From: Pseudomonas proteolytica
GTDB taxonomy: Bacteria; Pseudomonadota; Gammaproteobacteria; Pseudomonadales; Pseudomonadaceae
Assembly: GCF_007858275.1 (NCBI RefSeq)
Contig: NZ_VFEV01000012.1
Location: 62,001 to 126,000 of the forward strand
Length of the DNA: 64,000 nt
Direction of reading: 5' to 3'
A program made the position numbers and the translations under genes. Positions within the stretch are counted from its first letter, which is position 1; every line of letters starts with the position of its first letter. Below are positions 25,345-33,976 of this stretch, piece by piece. The notes below the pieces were generated by a model. It worked only from the letters and a program-made list of their open reading frames with translations. It was not told the DNA's origin and did not search any database.

Positions 25345-25549
25345 AGTGCGAAGTATTGCCGGTGATTCGGTCAACCTGCTGCTTTACCGCGAGCTGGGGC
25401 GTTGCGATGACGCAGCCGAAGAAACCCTCTGGCGCTTGAACCCCGGGCTTGCCGAGCAGGGCCCGGTGTTGCCGGCGGGCGTATGGGTGATCGTGCCCGA
25501 GATGGATGCGCAACCGGGTGTCGCAACACCCGTTTCAGCCTGGGATTAA
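25337..25549 (+). CDS. Tail protein X (P2 gpX family)
   Basis: 70 residues, a LysM-like small protein at the base of the tail (AGDSVNLLLYRELGR...ETLWRLNPGLAEQGPVLPAGVWVIVPE). ATG 25337 lies within the last codons of gpU. It is 9 nt upstream of gpD, with the Shine-Dalgarno of gpD between. Confidence 0.9.
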   Translation: MRRVRSIAGDSVNLLLYRELGRCDDAAEETLWRLNPGLAEQGPVLPAGVWVIVPEMDAQPGVATPVSAWD

Positions 25550-25558
25550 GGAGGCGGC

Positions 25559-26569
25559 ATGGCTATGGGATTTACCCCGGTCGTGGAGATCTACGGCGCC
25601 AACGCGGCGTTGATCAACCCACGGCTGATGCAGTGGAAACACACCGACGCGGCGGGCATCGAATCCGACCGCCTGGAGCTGACCATCAATATCGAGGGCC
25701 TGGAGGGCCTGCCGAGCCTGGGCGCCAAGATCGGCTTGCGCGTGGGGTACCGCGAGTCGGGGCTGGTGGAAAAAGGCGAGTTTGTGATCACCCAGCGCAC
25801 TCCCTACCTGTTTCCCATGCGCCTGGCGATCGTGGCCACGGCGGCGCCGTTCAGCGTGATGGACCCAAGCGGTTACCGTCAGCGCCGCTCCGCCAGCCAT
25901 GGTCCCACGACCCTGGGCGCGTTGTTTCGCCAACTGGCCACGCGGCACGGGTTTTCACCCCGGGTGGCGCCGGCATTGGACGGGGTTGTGATCGACCATA
26001 TCGATCAGTCGAATGAGACTGACATGGGCTTCATCACCCGCCTGGCCAGGCGCTACAACGCAGTGACCAAACCGATCAACGAGTTGTATGTGCTGGCCGA
26101 AAGCGGTCAGGTCAAGTCGTTGTCGGGCCAGCAGTTGCCGGATGTGCGGCTGTCGGTGACCCATGACAACCGTCCTGGCGAGCAGGCGTTTATCAGCGCG
26201 CGGGTGGATGAAAATGCCCGGGCCAAATACCAGGGCTGCCGTGTCAATTGGTGGGATGCCGCGGCTTCTCGCCAGCGTGTGGTCGAGGTGGGGATCGCGC
26301 CGTTCAAGACCTTGCGCCAACGTTACCAGAGCGAAACCGAAGCGCGCTCCGTGGCCGAGGGCGAGTTGCGCCGGGTGGGTCGCGAAGGGCTGACCATCGC
26401 CATCGATTGCCCTGGCAACCCGTTGCTGTCCGCCGAAGGGCTGTTGCTGCTGGATGAGACCTGGCCGGGGTATATGCAGGGGCGCTGGTCGATTGACAAG
26501 GTGACCCATGCAGGTGACACGGCGACGGGCTATCGCAGCTCGATCATGGCCCGTGGATTGGCCTCTTAG
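25559..26569 (+). CDS. Tail protein D (P2 gpD / T4 gp27-like hub family)
   Basis: 336 residues. Hub protein that holds the spike to the tube. Late-control-gene-D family pattern is seen in VEIYGANAALINPRLMQWKHTD, DHIDQSNETDMGFITRLARRYNA (about 143-165) and a C-terminal AEGELRRVGREGLTIAIDCPGNPLLSAEG. The Shine-Dalgarno GGAGG is upstream of ATG 25559. Last structural gene of the particle before the lysis genes. Confidence 0.92.
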   Translation: MAMGFTPVVEIYGANAALINPRLMQWKHTDAAGIESDRLELTINIEGLEGLPSLGAKIGLRVGYRESGLVEKGEFVITQRTPYLFPMRLAIVATAAPFSVMDPSGYRQRRSASHGPTTLGALFRQLATRHGFSPRVAPALDGVVIDHIDQSNETDMGFITRLARRYNAVTKPINELYVLAESGQVKSLSGQQLPDVRLSVTHDNRPGEQAFISARVDENARAKYQGCRVNWWDAAASRQRVVEVGIAPFKTLRQRYQSETEARSVAEGELRRVGREGLTIAIDCPGNPLLSAEGLLLLDETWPGYMQGRWSIDKVTHAGDTATGYRSSIMARGLAS

Positions 26570-26585
26570 GCCGTGGAGATCAAGG

Positions 26586-27137
26586 ATGATGACACTGACG
26601 CAATTGCAACAGATCCTGCCCAATGCCCGCGCCCAAGCGGGCGTTTTTATTTCGGCGCTGAACGCCGCCATGCTTCACCGCGACATCACTGCCCCCCAAC
26701 GCATGGCAGCCTTTATCGCCCAGGTCGGCCATGAGTCCGGTGAGTTGCGCTACGTGCGTGAACTGGGTGGCGAGCGCTACCTGAGCAAGTACGACACTGG
26801 CACCTTGGCCGCACGTTTGGGTAATAGCCCCGAAGCCGACGGTGACGGCCAGAAGTACCGCGGCCGTGGGCTGATCCAGATTACCGGGCGAAGCAATTAC
26901 CTGGCCTGTAGCCGGGCGCTGTTTGGCGATGAGCGCCTGCTGCACTTTCCTGAGTTGCTGGAGCAACCGCAATGGGCCGCTGAATCCGCCGCCTGGTTCT
27001 GGCACAGCCATGGCTTGAATGAGCTGGCTGACCAGGACCAATTCACCACCATCACCCGCCGGATCAATGGCGGGCTCAATGGGTTGGAGCATCGCCAGCA
27101 ACTGTGGGCGAAGGCGAGGGCGGTGCTATGCAACTGA
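26586..27137 (+). CDS. Endolysin, GH19 chitinase-like lysozyme
   Basis: 183 residues. Cleaves the glycan of peptidoglycan once the holin has opened the membrane. GH19 features include the catalytic-type Glu in FIAQVGHESGELRYVRE, KYRGRGLIQITGRSNY and a C-terminal TRRINGGLNG. No signal peptide, so it depends on the holin. Overlaps the inner spanin gene by 10 nt. Start chosen at ATG 26586, with GGAG upstream. Confidence 0.92.
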   Translation: MMTLTQLQQILPNARAQAGVFISALNAAMLHRDITAPQRMAAFIAQVGHESGELRYVRELGGERYLSKYDTGTLAARLGNSPEADGDGQKYRGRGLIQITGRSNYLACSRALFGDERLLHFPELLEQPQWAAESAAWFWHSHGLNELADQDQFTTITRRINGGLNGLEHRQQLWAKARAVLCN

Positions 27138-27634
27138 GCGGGCGCATGCTGGTTATTGCTCTGCTGATGCTCATCCCGGCGGCGGCCAGTTGGCAGGTCC
27201 AGGCCTGGCGCCATGGCCTGGCCTTTGAACGCCAGGCCGCGCGGCATTCACAGGTGCTCAACCAGCAAAGCCATGCGGCACTGGCTCAACACCAGGCCGA
27301 ACAACACAAGCGCCAGGCTCTGGAGCAACAACTGCGCGCCAGCGACCAACAGCACACACGGGAGTTGAGCGATGCACAGCGTAATCAGGTTTATCTGCGT
27401 GATCGGTTGGCCACTGCTGATGTGCGCCTGTCAGTCCTTCTCGACGCCAGCGACCCCGTCGACAGCCCCGCAATGCGAGCCACCGCCGCCACCCGCGGCG
27501 TGGTTCATGGAGCCCCGCGAGGCCGACTTGACCCGGCGCATGCTCAACGAATTATCGGCATCACCGATGCCGGTGATAACGGACTGATCGCGCTGCGGGC
27601 CTGCCAGGCCTATGTGCAGGCTATCGCCCGGTAA
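27128..27634 (+). CDS. Inner-membrane spanin (Rz-like)
   Basis: 168 residues. An N-terminal membrane anchor (about 7-23, MLVIALLMLIPAAASW) is followed by a long Gln/Ala/His-rich coiled coil (about 35-95) that spans the periplasm. Completes lysis by joining the membranes together with its outer partner. ATG 27128 overlaps the endolysin. A second gene, the outer spanin, lies inside it in another frame. Confidence 0.85.
   Translation: MQLSGRMLVIALLMLIPAAASWQVQAWRHGLAFERQAARHSQVLNQQSHAALAQHQAEQHKRQALEQQLRASDQQHTRELSDAQRNQVYLRDRLATADVRLSVLLDASDPVDSPAMRATAATRGVVHGAPRGRLDPAHAQRIIGITDAGDNGLIALRACQAYVQAIAR
27372..27587 (+). CDS. Outer-membrane spanin lipoprotein (Rz1-like), nested in Rz
   Basis: 71 residues in the +1 frame relative to the inner spanin, wholly inside that gene. 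The N-terminal signal (MHSVIRFICVIGWPLLMCAC) has a lipobox-like end with Cys at residue 20, followed by a Ser/Thr/Pro-rich part with EPPPPPA. This nested lipoprotein with a proline run is the classic Rz/Rz1 arrangement. A GAG-rich stretch lies 8 nt upstream of the ATG. Confidence 0.82.
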   Translation: MHSVIRFICVIGWPLLMCACQSFSTPATPSTAPQCEPPPPPAAWFMEPREADLTRRMLNELSASPMPVITD

Positions 27635-27715
27635 TCTGTTGACGCTGTCTGCAGCTTGCGTGGCCGATGGGCTCCTGTAGGGTAGGCAAACCCCCGCACT
27701 TTCCTGGAGACGACC

Positions 27716-28216
27716 GTGAAGGAAATAACCCAACTCGCCGCCGAACTTGGCCGGCGTTTGCAGGTGCTCAATGCCCACGTCACCACCGCCGAATCCTGTA
27801 CCGGTGGCGGTATCGCTGAAGCCATCACGCGGATCCCCGGAAGTTCGGCCTGGTTCGAGGCCGGCTACGTGACCTACTCCAATCGGCAGAAGACCCGCCA
27901 GTTGAATGTGCCGCAAGGGTTGTTCCCCAAGGTCGGCGCGGTGAGCCGTGAAGTGGTCGAGGCCATGGCCCGTGGCGCCCAGGAAAAAAGCCTGGCGCGG
28001 TTTGCCGTGGCGGTCAGCGGTGTGGCGGGCCCCGATGGCGGCTCGCCGGACAAACCGGTAGGCACCGTCTGGCTGGCCTGGGGGGTGGGTGACGAGGTTA
28101 CGGCCGAGTGCCAGCACTTCCCTGGCAACCGCGACGAGGTCCGCCGACAAACGGTAAAGGCCGCATTAGAGGGGCTGTTGCGACGAGCTGCAGCAGAAAT
28201 AGAAAATCAGGGGTAG
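27716..28216 (+). CDS. pncC: Nicotinamide-nucleotide amidohydrolase (CinA C-terminal family)
   Basis: 166 residues, the CinA C-terminal domain alone. Hydrolyses nicotinamide mononucleotide to nicotinic acid mononucleotide for NAD salvage. Motif [16 protein letters not shown] (about residues 23-38) with the active-site Ser/Cys region, and the [19 protein letters not shown] block. It starts with GTG 27716, with GGAG 8 nt upstream. It lies immediately before recA, as in other pseudomonads, and marks the right border of the tailocin insertion. Confidence 0.92.
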   Translation: MKEITQLAAELGRRLQVLNAHVTTAESCTGGGIAEAITRIPGSSAWFEAGYVTYSNRQKTRQLNVPQGLFPKVGAVSREVVEAMARGAQEKSLARFAVAVSGVAGPDGGSPDKPVGTVWLAWGVGDEVTAECQHFPGNRDEVRRQTVKAALEGLLRRAAAEIENQG

Positions 28217-28243
28217 GCGATCCCCGATCTTTATGGAACAATA

Positions 28244-28259
28244 CTGTCTACTTATACAG
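28244..28259 (+). promoter_or_regulatory. recA: LexA box of recA
   Basis: CTGTCTACTTATACAG fits CTGT-N8-ACAG, 40 nt upstream of the recA start. Shows SOS control of recA. Confidence 0.93.
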
Positions 28260-28299
28260 GTGTTGGCCGTCAGGCCTTATTGATTACGTGAGGACTTTA

Positions 28300-29358
28300 A
28301 TGGACGACAACAAGAAGAAAGCCTTGGCTGCGGCCCTGGGTCAGATCGAACGTCAATTCGGCAAGGGTGCCGTAATGCGTATGGGCGATCACGACCGTCA
28401 GGCGATCCCGGCTATTTCCACTGGCTCTCTGGGTCTGGACATCGCGCTCGGCATTGGCGGCTTGCCAAAAGGCCGTATCGTTGAAATCTACGGTCCAGAG
28501 TCTTCTGGTAAAACCACCCTGACCCTGTCGGTGATTGCCCAGGCACAAAAAATGGGCGCCACCTGTGCGTTCGTCGATGCCGAGCACGCCCTGGATCCTG
28601 AATACGCTGGCAAGCTGGGCGTCAATGTTGACGACCTGCTGGTTTCGCAGCCGGACACCGGCGAACAAGCGCTGGAAATCACCGACATGCTGGTGCGCTC
28701 CAACGCCATCGACGTGATCGTGGTCGACTCCGTGGCGGCCCTGGTGCCGAAGGCCGAGATCGAAGGCGAAATGGGCGACATGCACGTCGGCCTGCAAGCC
28801 CGTCTGATGTCCCAGGCCCTGCGTAAAATCACCGGTAACATCAAGAACGCCAACTGCCTGGTGATCTTCATCAACCAGATCCGGATGAAAATCGGCGTGA
28901 TGTTCGGCAGCCCGGAAACCACTACCGGTGGTAACGCGCTGAAGTTCTACGCTTCGGTCCGCCTGGACATCCGTCGTACCGGCGCGGTGAAGGAAGGTGA
29001 CGAGGTTGTCGGTAGCGAAACCCGCGTCAAGGTAGTGAAGAACAAGGTGGCTCCGCCATTCCGTCAGGCTGAGTTCCAGATTCTCTACGGCAAGGGTATT
29101 TACCTGAACGGCGAGATGATCGACCTGGGCGTGCTGCACGGTTTTGTCGAGAAGTCCGGTGCCTGGTATGCCTACAACGGCAGCAAGATCGGTCAGGGCA
29201 AGGCCAACTCGGCCAAGTTCCTGCAGGACAACCCCGATATCGCGGCGACCCTTGAGAAGCAGATCCGCGACAAGCTGCTGACCCCAGCGCCAGACGTCAA
29301 GGCCGCCGCCAACCGCGAACCTGTTGACGACATGGCAGAAGCCGACGCTGATATCTGA
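28300..29358 (+). CDS. recA: Recombinase RecA
   Basis: 352 residues. Makes filaments on single-stranded DNA, drives homologous recombination and triggers self-cleavage of LexA and of S24-type repressors such as the tailocin repressor here. Walker [10 protein letters not shown] (about residues 67-75), Walker [11 protein letters not shown] and the L2 region [22 protein letters not shown] are intact. ATG 28300 (MDDNKKKAL) is the conserved start; longer frames upstream run through the LexA box and are rejected. Confidence 0.98.
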   Translation: MDDNKKKALAAALGQIERQFGKGAVMRMGDHDRQAIPAISTGSLGLDIALGIGGLPKGRIVEIYGPESSGKTTLTLSVIAQAQKMGATCAFVDAEHALDPEYAGKLGVNVDDLLVSQPDTGEQALEITDMLVRSNAIDVIVVDSVAALVPKAEIEGEMGDMHVGLQARLMSQALRKITGNIKNANCLVIFINQIRMKIGVMFGSPETTTGGNALKFYASVRLDIRRTGAVKEGDEVVGSETRVKVVKNKVAPPFRQAEFQILYGKGIYLNGEMIDLGVLHGFVEKSGAWYAYNGSKIGQGKANSAKFLQDNPDIAATLEKQIRDKLLTPAPDVKAAANREPVDDMAEADADI

Positions 29359-29366
29359 GCCCAACG

Positions 29367-29834
29367 ATGACCGTTGTACTCGATACGCTGGTTGCGGTAC
29401 GGCGTACGGCAATGGACCTGCTCGCACGTCGCGAGCATGGTCGTGTCGAGCTGACGCGTAAACTGCGTCAGCGTGGCGCCCCTCCCGAAATGATCGAAAC
29501 AGCCCTCGACCGCTTGACGGAAGAGGGGCTGCTTTCGGAAGCCCGTTATCTCGAAAGTTTTGTTTCCTACCGGGCACGCTCGGGCTACGGGCCTGCGCGG
29601 ATTCGCGAAGAGCTGAGCCAGCGAGGCTTGCAACGCGCCGATATCGATCTGGCGCTGCGTGAGTGTGGCATCAGTTGGCAAGCACAACTGGAAGACACCT
29701 GGCGCCGCAAGTTTGCCGGCCATCTGCCGATTGATGCCCGTGAGCGTGCCAAGCAAGGGCGTTTTTTGAGCTATCGCGGATTTTCGATGGAGATGATCAG
29801 CCGCTTGTTGAGCGGTCGTGATCTGGACGACTGA
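29367..29834 (+). CDS. recX: Regulatory protein RecX
   Basis: 155 residues. Limits RecA filament growth. Three-helix repeats typical of Rec[73 protein letters not shown]. Starts 8 nt after the recA stop, so it is co-transcribed and SOS-induced with it. Confidence 0.95.
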   Translation: MTVVLDTLVAVRRTAMDLLARREHGRVELTRKLRQRGAPPEMIETALDRLTEEGLLSEARYLESFVSYRARSGYGPARIREELSQRGLQRADIDLALRECGISWQAQLEDTWRRKFAGHLPIDARERAKQGRFLSYRGFSMEMISRLLSGRDLDD

Positions 29835-29845
29835 AGCGTGAGCCC

Positions 29846-29938
29846 CTTGTAGCAGCCGGCTTGCCGGCGATAGCGGTGGGCCAGGTATCAGTACAATGAC
29901 AGATAGACCGCTATCGCTGGCAAGCCAGCTCCTACAAG
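29846..29938. repeat. REPIN after recX
   Basis: 32-nt arms 29846-29877 and 29907-29938 (AGCAGCCGGCTTGCCGGCGATAGCGGT type against the matching reverse arm ACCGCTATCGCTGGCAAGCC) with a few mismatches. Lies between recX and its terminator. Confidence 0.88.
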
Positions 29939-29954
29939 GATTTTGCGTTTATAC

Positions 29955-29989
29955 AAAAAGGCCCGCTATGAAAATAGCGGGCCTTTTTT
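29955..29989. terminator. Bidirectional terminator between recX and the LOG gene
   Basis: AAAAAGGCCCGCTAT-GAAA-ATAGCGGGCCTTTTTT: A and T tracts on both sides allow termination of both convergent genes. Confidence 0.9.
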
Positions 29990-30002
29990 GCGTTTTACGG
30001 CA

Positions 30003-31115
30003 TCACGCTGGCTCCGGCGTCAGCCGTTGCTGCGTTTTACCCTGGGCCTGCGCCCAGTTTTCCGGCAAGTTGATGTAATCCACCAACTCCCGCAACCGCC
30101 CCTGGTTGCGGCCGGTGAAATTGAACACCAGCCGCGTCAGGTGGCTGAAGCGTGCTTCATCGTGTTCTTCACCCCCATAGGCCAGTTGCTGGAAGTCATC
30201 ACTCAACCGCAGGTCAGCGAATTCGGTCTGCATATGCGCCAATGCGCGCTCGCTGAGCGGGTGGTTCATGCGTACCACAAACTGACGCTTGAGCCAGCGG
30301 GTGGAGTGGAAGTTGGCGTAGAACTGGTTGATTTCATTCACTGCCTCTTCCGCGCTGTGTACCAGGCGCACCAGCTTTAGATCCGTAGGCAGGATGTAGC
30401 GGTTGGCCTCCAACTGGCTGCGAATAAAATCCAGGGCGCCTTTCCAGAATCCACCGCCTGGCTCGTCTAGCAGCACCACGGGAACCAGTGGGCTCTTGCC
30501 CGTCTGGATCAGCGTCAGTACTTCCAGCGCTTCATCCAGGGTGCCGAAGCCCCCCGGGCACAGCACCAAGCCGTCGGCTTCCTTGACGAAAAACAGTTTG
30601 CGGGTAAAGAAGAAATGGAACGACAGCAGGTTCTCCGTGCCATCAATGGTCGGGTTGGCATGCTGTTCAAAGGGCAGGGTGATATTGAACCCCAGGCTGT
30701 GGGCCAGGCCAGCGCCTTCGTGGGCCGCGGCCATGATGCCGCCACCACCACCGGTAATGACCATCAGGTCTGAGCGGGCCAGGGCTGCGCCCACTTCCCG
30801 GGCCAGGGCATAGAGCGGGCTTTCAACCGGGGTACGGGCCGAACCGAAGACAGTGACCTTGCGGCGGCCCTTGAACTGTTCGAGCACGCGAAATGCATGG
30901 TCCAGTTCATTAATGGCTTTCAAGGTGATCTTTGCGTTCCAACGGTCGCGGTCGTCCTGGGCCATGCGTAGCACGGTGAGGATCATGTCGCGATACAGTG
31001 AAATATTCGGGCTGCTGGGGGCAATCAGGTTGAGTTGCGCTTCGACCTGCTGCGTGAGGTCGGCCCCGTTCTCTGGAAAATGACGGGTCAGGAGGTCATT
31101 CGGTTGATCAGGCAT
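30003..31115 (-). CDS. LOG family protein (lysine-decarboxylase-like Rossmann fold)
   Basis: 370 residues, with a ~90-residue N-terminal helical extension and a LOG domain from about 85. Family motif PGGFGTLDE is present, with the preceding GGGGGIMAAAHEGA nucleotide-binding loop. LOG enzymes release cytokinin bases from riboside 5'-monophosphates; long bacterial members like this may act on other purine nucleotides. Convergent with recX and isolated from other genes. Exact substrate unknown. Confidence 0.85.
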   Translation of the reverse strand: MPDQPNDLLTRHFPENGADLTQQVEAQLNLIAPSSPNISLYRDMILTVLRMAQDDRDRWNAKITLKAINELDHAFRVLEQFKGRRKVTVFGSARTPVESPLYALAREVGAALARSDLMVITGGGGGIMAAAHEGAGLAHSLGFNITLPFEQHANPTIDGTENLLSFHFFFTRKLFFVKEADGLVLCPGGFGTLDEALEVLTLIQTGKSPLVPVVLLDEPGGGFWKGALDFIRSQLEANRYILPTDLKLVRLVHSAEEAVNEINQFYANFHSTRWLKRQFVVRMNHPLSERALAHMQTEFADLRLSDDFQQLAYGGEEHDEARFSHLTRLVFNFTGRNQGRLRELVDYINLPENWAQAQGKTQQRLTPEPA

Positions 31116-31388
31116 TCAGCTTCTCCTTCGTTACAGAGCCCAGGCGTCTTATTGCAGGCTGCTGACGGCGACGAAACAGGCTCTGTATGTTCCTTGTGAT
31201 TAAAAACCTTGGCACTGCAAGCCACTCGAGGGCAACCTTTTTTACCCTGGAAATGTTACCGGATCACTCGATCATGAGCCCCTAAAGTCTTGTCTGGCAA
31301 TAACTTAATGGGGATTGACGAAGGTTTTGCAGGAGGAGTTGTGGTGAGAGGACAGGCCCCCTCGCCACATGGCTCTTGGGGAAGGTAC

Positions 31389-31823
31389 TTACTTTTTCTT
31401 CTTGGCCGGGGCCGGGCAATCAGCTTCAACGAACTTGACCGACGCCACCGGGCGATTGGTCTTGTTCTCGGAGATTTCGTAGCGCATCACGGCGCCCTTG
31501 GCCATCAACTCGCGATAGCCTTTGTTCAGGCAAACGCTTTGCCCCAGCTGGAAATACACAGCTTTGGGGTTGGCGCGCATTTGTTCGGCCCGTTCTGGCA
31601 GCACGCTCAGGTGGTCAATCAGATGCATGCCTTCAACGGTGTAGGCCACTTCCAGGGTTTGTTCATCAATTTCCCTGGGCAGGTCTTTGTTGCTTTCTGC
31701 CGCGACGCTTTGCAGTTTCTTGTTCATTTGCAGCTCCACCAGGGAGGCTGCCTGGGCGCCCAAGGGCAATACCAGCGCCAGGGCGACGGTGGGGGCGGCA
31801 AGACGCAACATAAGACGCAGCAT
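31389..31823 (-). CDS. PA3611-like exported protein (quorum-sensing-regulated virulence factor family)
   Basis: 144 residues. A signal peptide (about 1-25, LAAPTVALALVLPLGAQA-AS) is followed by a small mature domain with two cysteines (QSVCLNKGY and VEADCP), likely a disulfide in the periplasm, and a Lys-rich end (APAKKKK). It resembles the PA3611 family and shares its position near recA in Pseudomonas. AGGAGA lies 5 nt before the ATG. In P. aeruginosa PA3611 was linked to virulence; the biochemical role is unknown. Confidence 0.72.
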   Translation of the reverse strand: MLRLMLRLAAPTVALALVLPLGAQAASLVELQMNKKLQSVAAESNKDLPREIDEQTLEVAYTVEGMHLIDHLSVLPERAEQMRANPKAVYFQLGQSVCLNKGYRELMAKGAVMRYEISENKTNRPVASVKFVEADCPAPAKKKK

Positions 31824-32016
31824 GAAACTCTCCTGATTCGGTTACTGGTCCATAGACCCGTCACTGCGCTGTGCGTTCAGTGGCGCGGGATTATAGGTGA
31901 CCGGCAGCCGCGACGGCCAGGCGTATTGGCTGGGCGGCTCTGGTAAACTGCCGGCACTTTTGCCTGCCCCGAGTTTTGTCCGTGTTGATTTTCATCGCTT
32001 CACAACGGCACCCGCT

Positions 32017-32727
32017 ATGAGCCACGCAGTGTTCCGTCTGCGTACCCAGCGCCTGGCCCGTGCCGTGAGCCCCTTTGTTGCCCGTGGCTCGCGTGCCGAA
32101 CGTTGCCCCAGGTGCCGGGTCATCCCCGAATACTGCCTGTGCGCCTGGCGCCCCAAGGTTGCGGCCAAGTCGGCCATGTGCCTGTTGATGCACGACGTGG
32201 AACCGATGAAACCCAGCAATACCGGTTGGCTGATCGCTGATGTCATCGACGACACCAGCGCCTTCCCCTGGACGCGCACGGCCGTCGAACCTGAACTGCT
32301 GGCGCTGCTGGCCGACCCGCAATGGCAGCCCTACATCGTCTTTCCCGGCGAGTTTGTGGCGCCGCAGCGGGTGGTCAACCAGGTCAAGGTGGCGGATGGC
32401 AAGCGCCCGTTGTTTATCCTGCTGGACGGCACCTGGAGCGAAGCGCGCAAGATGTTCCGCAAGAGCCCGTATCTGGAACACCTGCCGGTACTGAGCCTGG
32501 AGCCGGAGCAGCTATCGCGCTACAAATTGCGCCGTTCCAAGCGCGATGACCATTTCTGCACGGCCGAAGTGGCTGCCTTGTGCCTGGAACTGGCCCAGGA
32601 CCAGCAGGCCAGTGAAGTGCTGGATGCCTACCTGGATGTGTTCAGTACCCATTACCTGGCGGCCAAGTTCCAGTTGGCCCTGGACCCGACGGACAGCGTC
32701 CACACGCGTCTTGCCCCTTATCTGTAG
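32017..32727 (+). CDS. DTW-domain tRNA-uridine aminocarboxypropyltransferase
   Basis: 236 residues. Transfers the 3-amino-3-carboxypropyl group of S-adenosylmethionine to uridine in the tRNA D- or variable-loop (acp3U), the role shown for E. coli TapT/YfiP. N-terminal zinc-like cysteines (CPRCRVIPEYCLC, about residues 30-42) and the signature DGTWSEARKM (DTW motif, about 138-147) are visible. ATG 32017 is preferred; a longer frame upstream lacks support. No clear Shine-Dalgarno. Confidence 0.87.
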   Translation: MSHAVFRLRTQRLARAVSPFVARGSRAERCPRCRVIPEYCLCAWRPKVAAKSAMCLLMHDVEPMKPSNTGWLIADVIDDTSAFPWTRTAVEPELLALLADPQWQPYIVFPGEFVAPQRVVNQVKVADGKRPLFILLDGTWSEARKMFRKSPYLEHLPVLSLEPEQLSRYKLRRSKRDDHFCTAEVAALCLELAQDQQASEVLDAYLDVFSTHYLAAKFQLALDPTDSVHTRLAPYL

Positions 32728-32839
32728 GCATTGGGGCCAGATGACCTTTGCATGATGGCACTGCAACGCCTGAGCCGGCTAAAATGCCATCAAGCGTAAC
32801 TGTTCGTGACAGCCGCTGGCTGGCACCTCGTACGTTGGT

Positions 32840-32862
32840 GAGCACCGAACCCATCGGTGCTC
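32840..32862 (+). promoter_or_regulatory. Hairpin in the leader of erdR
   Basis: GAGCACCG-AACCCAT-CGGTGCTC, an 8-bp perfect stem, 27 nt before the erdR start and without a T run. It could be the terminator of the gene before (weak) or a structure in the erdR leader. Confidence 0.5.
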
Positions 32863-32888
32863 CCATAAAAAACAGGATCATTTAATAA

Positions 32889-33539
32889 ATGGCCACATAC
32901 GAAATCCTGATTGCCGATGACCACCCACTTTTTCGCAGCGCGCTGCACCAGGCGGTCACACTGGGCCTGGGCCCGGATGTACGCCTGGTGGAAGTGGGCA
33001 GCATCGCGGAACTGGAAGCCCGCCTGACTGACAAGACCGATTGGGATCTGGTGCTGCTGGACCTGAATATGCCCGGCGCCTACGGGTTTTCCGGCTTGGT
33101 GCTGTTACGCGGGCAATATCCGCAGATTCCGGTGGTGATGGTGTCGGCCCAGGAAGAGGCCGATATCGTAGTGCGTTCCCGGGAGTTCGGGGCCAGTGGT
33201 TTTATCCCCAAATCCAGTTCCATGGAGCAGATTCAAACCGCGGTGCGTACGGTGTTGGACGGTGACGTCTCGTGGCCGCCCCAGGCCTTCGAAGAAATCA
33301 ACGTGTCCGCCGAAGCCAAGGCTGCCCAGGAAGGACTCGCCAGCCTTACGCCCCAGCAGTTCCGTGTGTTGACCATGGTCTGCGAAGGCTTGCTGAACAA
33401 GCAGATCGCCTATGAATTGAGCGTGTCCGAAGCGACCATCAAGGCGCACGTTACCGCGATTTTCCGCAAGCTGGGTGTGCGCACCCGGACCCAGGCGGCG
33501 CTGCTGTTGCAACAACTTGAGTCAATTTCCCACTCGTAG
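32889..33539 (+). CDS. erdR: Response regulator ErdR
   Basis: 216 residues. Receiver domain (residues 1-125: ADDHP, phospho-Asp in VLLDLNMPG, Lys in PKSSS) and LuxR-type helix-turn-helix (about 150-210: LTPQQFRVLTMVCEGLLNKQIAYELSVSEATIKAHVTAIFRKLG). In P. aeruginosa ErdR takes part in control of ethanol oxidation and acetate-related metabolism. It lies just upstream of dgkA, as in PAO1. No kinase gene nearby. Confidence 0.88.
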   Translation: MATYEILIADDHPLFRSALHQAVTLGLGPDVRLVEVGSIAELEARLTDKTDWDLVLLDLNMPGAYGFSGLVLLRGQYPQIPVVMVSAQEEADIVVRSREFGASGFIPKSSSMEQIQTAVRTVLDGDVSWPPQAFEEINVSAEAKAAQEGLASLTPQQFRVLTMVCEGLLNKQIAYELSVSEATIKAHVTAIFRKLGVRTRTQAALLLQQLESISHS

Positions 33540-33613
33540 GGTGGCTCGATTCACGCTTTTTTGACCAGGCGTGCTCTAGCTTCCTCCCATCTTTTTTGCT
33601 CAGTTGCCTACCT

Positions 33614-33976
33614 ATGTCGCCTTTCAAGGGTCAAACCGGTATCAAACGTATCTTCAACGCAGGGGGTTACTCCCTTGATGGCCTGCGTGCGGCTTTCACC
33701 GGCGAGGCGGCCTTTCGCCAGTTGGTCTTGCTCAATGTCATCCTGATTCCGTTGAGCTTCTTCCTCACGGTCAGCCGCGTAGAGCGCGCACTGCTGATCG
33801 CCGTGTGCCTGCTGGCGTTGATTGTCGAGTTGCTCAACTCGGCCGTGGAAGCGGCAATCGACCGGATTTCCCTGGATCGCCACCCCCTGTCGAAAAACGC
33901 CAAGGACATGGGCAGCGCCGCGCAATTCGTGGCGCTGACCATGATCACCGTGGTGTGGGCCGTAATCCTGATCTAG
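33614..33976 (+). CDS. dgkA: Diacylglycerol kinase
   Basis: 120 residues, three membrane helices. Recycles diacylglycerol to phosphatidic acid in the inner membrane. The family signature ELLNSAVEAAIDR is at about residues 75-87, and ends in a third helix FVALTMITVVWAVIL. Its stop overlaps the end of the convergent LysR gene by a few bases. Confidence 0.95.
   Translation: MSPFKGQTGIKRIFNAGGYSLDGLRAAFTGEAAFRQLVLLNVILIPLSFFLTVSRVERALLIAVCLLALIVELLNSAVEAAIDRISLDRHPLSKNAKDMGSAAQFVALTMITVVWAVILI

Noticed and set aside
28108..28299. N-terminal extension of recA upstream of ATG 28300
   Set aside because: It crosses the LexA box and overlaps the end of pncC; all RecA proteins start at [13 protein letters not shown] sequence.
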